Positions 62,901 to 64,000 of a stretch of DNA of 64,000 bases are shown here, piece by piece. The DNA comes from Silene conica. Its lineage: Eukaryota; Streptophyta; Magnoliopsida; Caryophyllales; Caryophyllaceae. Numbering within the stretch: the first letter of the stretch is position 1; each line of letters starts with the position of its first letter. The notes beneath the pieces were generated by a model. That model worked only from the letters and a program-made list of their open reading frames with translations. It had not been told where the DNA came from and searched no databases. Where the stretch lies: positions 5,102,399-5,166,398 of the forward strand of contig CM055314.2 of the NCBI GenBank assembly GCA_029255685.2. The letters are read 5' to 3'. The position numbers and the translations under genes were made by a program.

Positions 62901-63689
62901 AATTTAGTTAGGTGATTGAATATTCAATTGCCCTAAATTATATTCGAACATGTTTAATATATAACAATACAGTAACTTTTACGTGAGACCGTCTCACACA
63001 TAAAACGATCCCTTTATATAAAAACAACACTCATTTATTAGTATTAAATGAGTAAACTTATTATAAAAGTGGATTGTCTCATGATGTGAGACCGTCTTGT
63101 AGAATTTAGTATAACAATAATATTAGATTACTCTAATATATTAAACTTCATGATTTTAAAAACGAACCCGTGCATTATTTGCACGGGTGTAAAGCTAGTA
63201 TAAAATAAAGTAAAAGCTCTCCACGACATGACATAATTTCAAGGGGAAAGCCCATGAATAATACTTACACACTAGGTCTAGGTGGATTACAAAACTTCGG
63301 AGATACGGTCTCACACAAAGGGGGAAGAATTCACCGAAATTTTTATTTTTCTATTACGTATCTCGCTAAATTAGTGAGAGACGGTCTCTCACGAGACATA
63401 CCGTTAGGTGGATATACGTACCTATAAAGTCAGTAGGTATCCTTCCGTTGCTGAATCGGCCTGTAGGAATTCGACCCATGAAATCTTGGCCATAAGGTGG
63501 GAAATTAGCCTTTAATACTGTGTTAATATTATTATTGTTTCCAGGATCTACTATGGAATCTCCGAACCCAAATATCGCCGGCACCGTGACGTTGGGAGGG
63601 AGCTTGATTCTGGTTGTCGTTGCTGAAATAGGAATAGGGTTGTTGATGATGTCGAAGAGCAGGAATAACGACAACCAAAAACGTAACAT
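56980..63689 (-). CDS. GDSL esterase/lipase, EXL type
   Basis: Five predicted exons, 63422-63689, 59457-59587, 58967-59203, 58332-58587 and 56980-57173, join into one frame of 361 residues, typical for plant GDSL lipases. A signal peptide covers about residues 1-23. Block I is FGFGDSIVDPGNNN (Ser45), block II is FASGGSGYD near 118-126, block III is VVAGSDDI near 172-179, and block V is WDSYHPTE (Asp335, His338). The block III Asn is an Asp here, which I recall as usual in the EXL subfamily. The internal segment APPIGCVPSQRT also fits EXL proteins. The enzyme should be secreted and hydrolyse esters or lipids of unknown identity; several EXL members act in pollen coat or cell wall. Introns 1, 3 and 4 are enlarged by transposons. 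No disabling change was seen. Confidence 0.9.
57463..57756. mobile_element. Stowaway-type MITE in GDSL intron 4
   Basis: 294 bp, left end CTCCCTCCTATTCCCAATAA, right end its near-perfect complement, flanked by TA at 57461-57462 and 57757-57758. Confidence 0.85.
58651..58942. mobile_element. MITE with GGCTTGTTTGGTT ends in GDSL intron 3
   Basis: Ends GGCTTGTTTGGTT and AACCAAACAAGCC-like with related internal blocks (GAATTCACATG-type). Same family as 31096-31385. Confidence 0.75.
59886..60200. mobile_element. Stowaway-like MITE in GDSL intron 1
   Basis: Left end CTATCTCTTATTCAGGATAA, right end (inverted) CTTCTTCCTATTCATAATAA, flanked by TA. The ends are imperfect and the interior carries GTATTGTTGTGGGGTGATTA-type internal repeats. 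Confidence 0.6.
60637..60885. mobile_element. Stowaway-type MITE in GDSL intron 1, second
   Basis: Left end CTTCCTCCATTTTCCTATTT and right end (inverted) CTTCCTCCATTTATAAGTGT, with flanking TA at 60635-60636 and 60886-60887. Confidence 0.75.
61389..63198 (+). mobile_element. non-autonomous Helitron in GDSL intron 1
   Basis: The 5' end is TC at 61389 after A, with TCCCCTATCTATAAAAGGAA. The 3' end is the hairpin CCCGTGCA-TTATT-TGCACGGG (63167-63187) and TGTAAAGCTAG ending at 63198, followed by T. The 3' hairpin-to-CTAG spacing (eleven bases) equals that of the 7.7 kb Helitron. No coding sequence was recognised in its 1.8 kb. Confidence 0.8.
62982..63099. mobile_element. small inverted-repeat element (GTGAGACCGTCTCAC type)
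   Basis: ACGTGAGACCGTCTCACACA at the left and ATGTGAGACCGTCT at the right, about 118 bp, inside the Helitron. Related GACGGTCTC motifs lie outside it at 63305-63400. Confidence 0.5.
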
Positions 63690-64000
63690 GTCTACAAACT
63701 CACACTAATGCTTAATTCCTTTTATTGTAACTTTTAACACTTATCAGATTGTATGCTTACTTACGTAAAATTTATACTAGTAAAATAAAAGGGTTTTAGA
63801 GAAAAATGAAAATATTTGTTTATAAGAAATACTTTTTATGATGTTATGGAGTATTATTAGTACTATTTAATTGTATAAACCCATTTATTTACGTGTATAC
63901 CACTAATTTGTTTAGCTATATACTTGTAATCTTGTATCAATAACTCAATAAGTGTCTCTTGCGACGTGTTCGTCCGTCGCAAGATTTAATTGGATCAAGA
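63690..64000 (-). promoter_or_regulatory. upstream region of the GDSL gene
   Basis: AT-rich promoter region reaching the window end. No single TATA box could be assigned with confidence. Confidence 0.4.

Larger units (their letters stand above)
59588..63421 (-). other. intron 1 of the GDSL gene, 3.8 kb, transposon-filled
   Basis: Holds two Stowaway-like MITEs, one Helitron and a small inverted-repeat element. Other introns of this gene are about 250-1160 bp. Confidence 0.75.

Overview
The window is plant nuclear DNA, from a eudicot judging by gene content. It is AT-rich, its genes carry many short GT-AG introns, and Copia-type, LINE, Helitron, Stowaway-type and MULE elements are densely packed. 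A Caryophyllales or similar source is plausible, but nothing here proves it.

Layout. 1-10126: the 3' part of a Mutator-like (MULE) transposase gene fused to an OTU cysteine-protease domain. A Gag-only Copia-type LTR retrotransposon (1077-9491, minus orientation, target duplication GTCAA) splits it inside the OTU active-site motif. 10127-12512: short direct repeats, GC-rich minisatellites and a SINE-like remnant. 12513-14461: a broken STP-type sugar transporter gene (minus). 14594-16912: a 3'-truncated LINE with a DUF4283/zinc-knuckle ORF1 and an APE-type endonuclease (plus). 16949-26850: a GC-rich hairpin repeat array interrupted by a solo LTR (17076-26527), which is itself interrupted by a second Gag-only retrotransposon (17674-25979, plus orientation) of the same family as the first. 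27660-33140: MITEs, two poly(A)-tailed retroelement tails and simple repeats. 33515-34315: an intact single-exon gene for a His/Pro-rich protein of unknown function.

The second half is gene-bearing. Two tandem serine carboxypeptidase-like genes with acyltransferase-type features lie on the minus strand: 36681-41301 (13 exons, 482 aa) and 42498-47235 (14 exons, 478 aa). Each assembles into one open frame with its catalytic triad. An approximately 7.7 kb Helitron (48255-55969) follows. It keeps an RPA-like 5' exon pair and a PIF1-helicase 3' end, and carries a captured fragment of a WDR43/UTP5-like WD40 gene. A GDSL esterase/lipase gene of EXL type (56980-63689, minus, 5 exons, 361 aa) closes the window. 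Its introns hold several MITEs and a second, 1.8 kb Helitron.

Functionally, the likely working host genes are the two SCPL genes, the GDSL lipase and the His/Pro-rich gene. Most of the rest is mobile DNA. The most notable structure is the pair of pol-less, Gag-bearing retrotransposons. Each has LTRs that look identical by eye, so both moved recently. One has a degenerate Gag, yet a long non-coding block next to its polypurine tract remains almost unchanged. This suggests mobilisation in trans by a partner element outside the window. All exon borders are manual splice predictions. All identity statements are by-eye comparisons.
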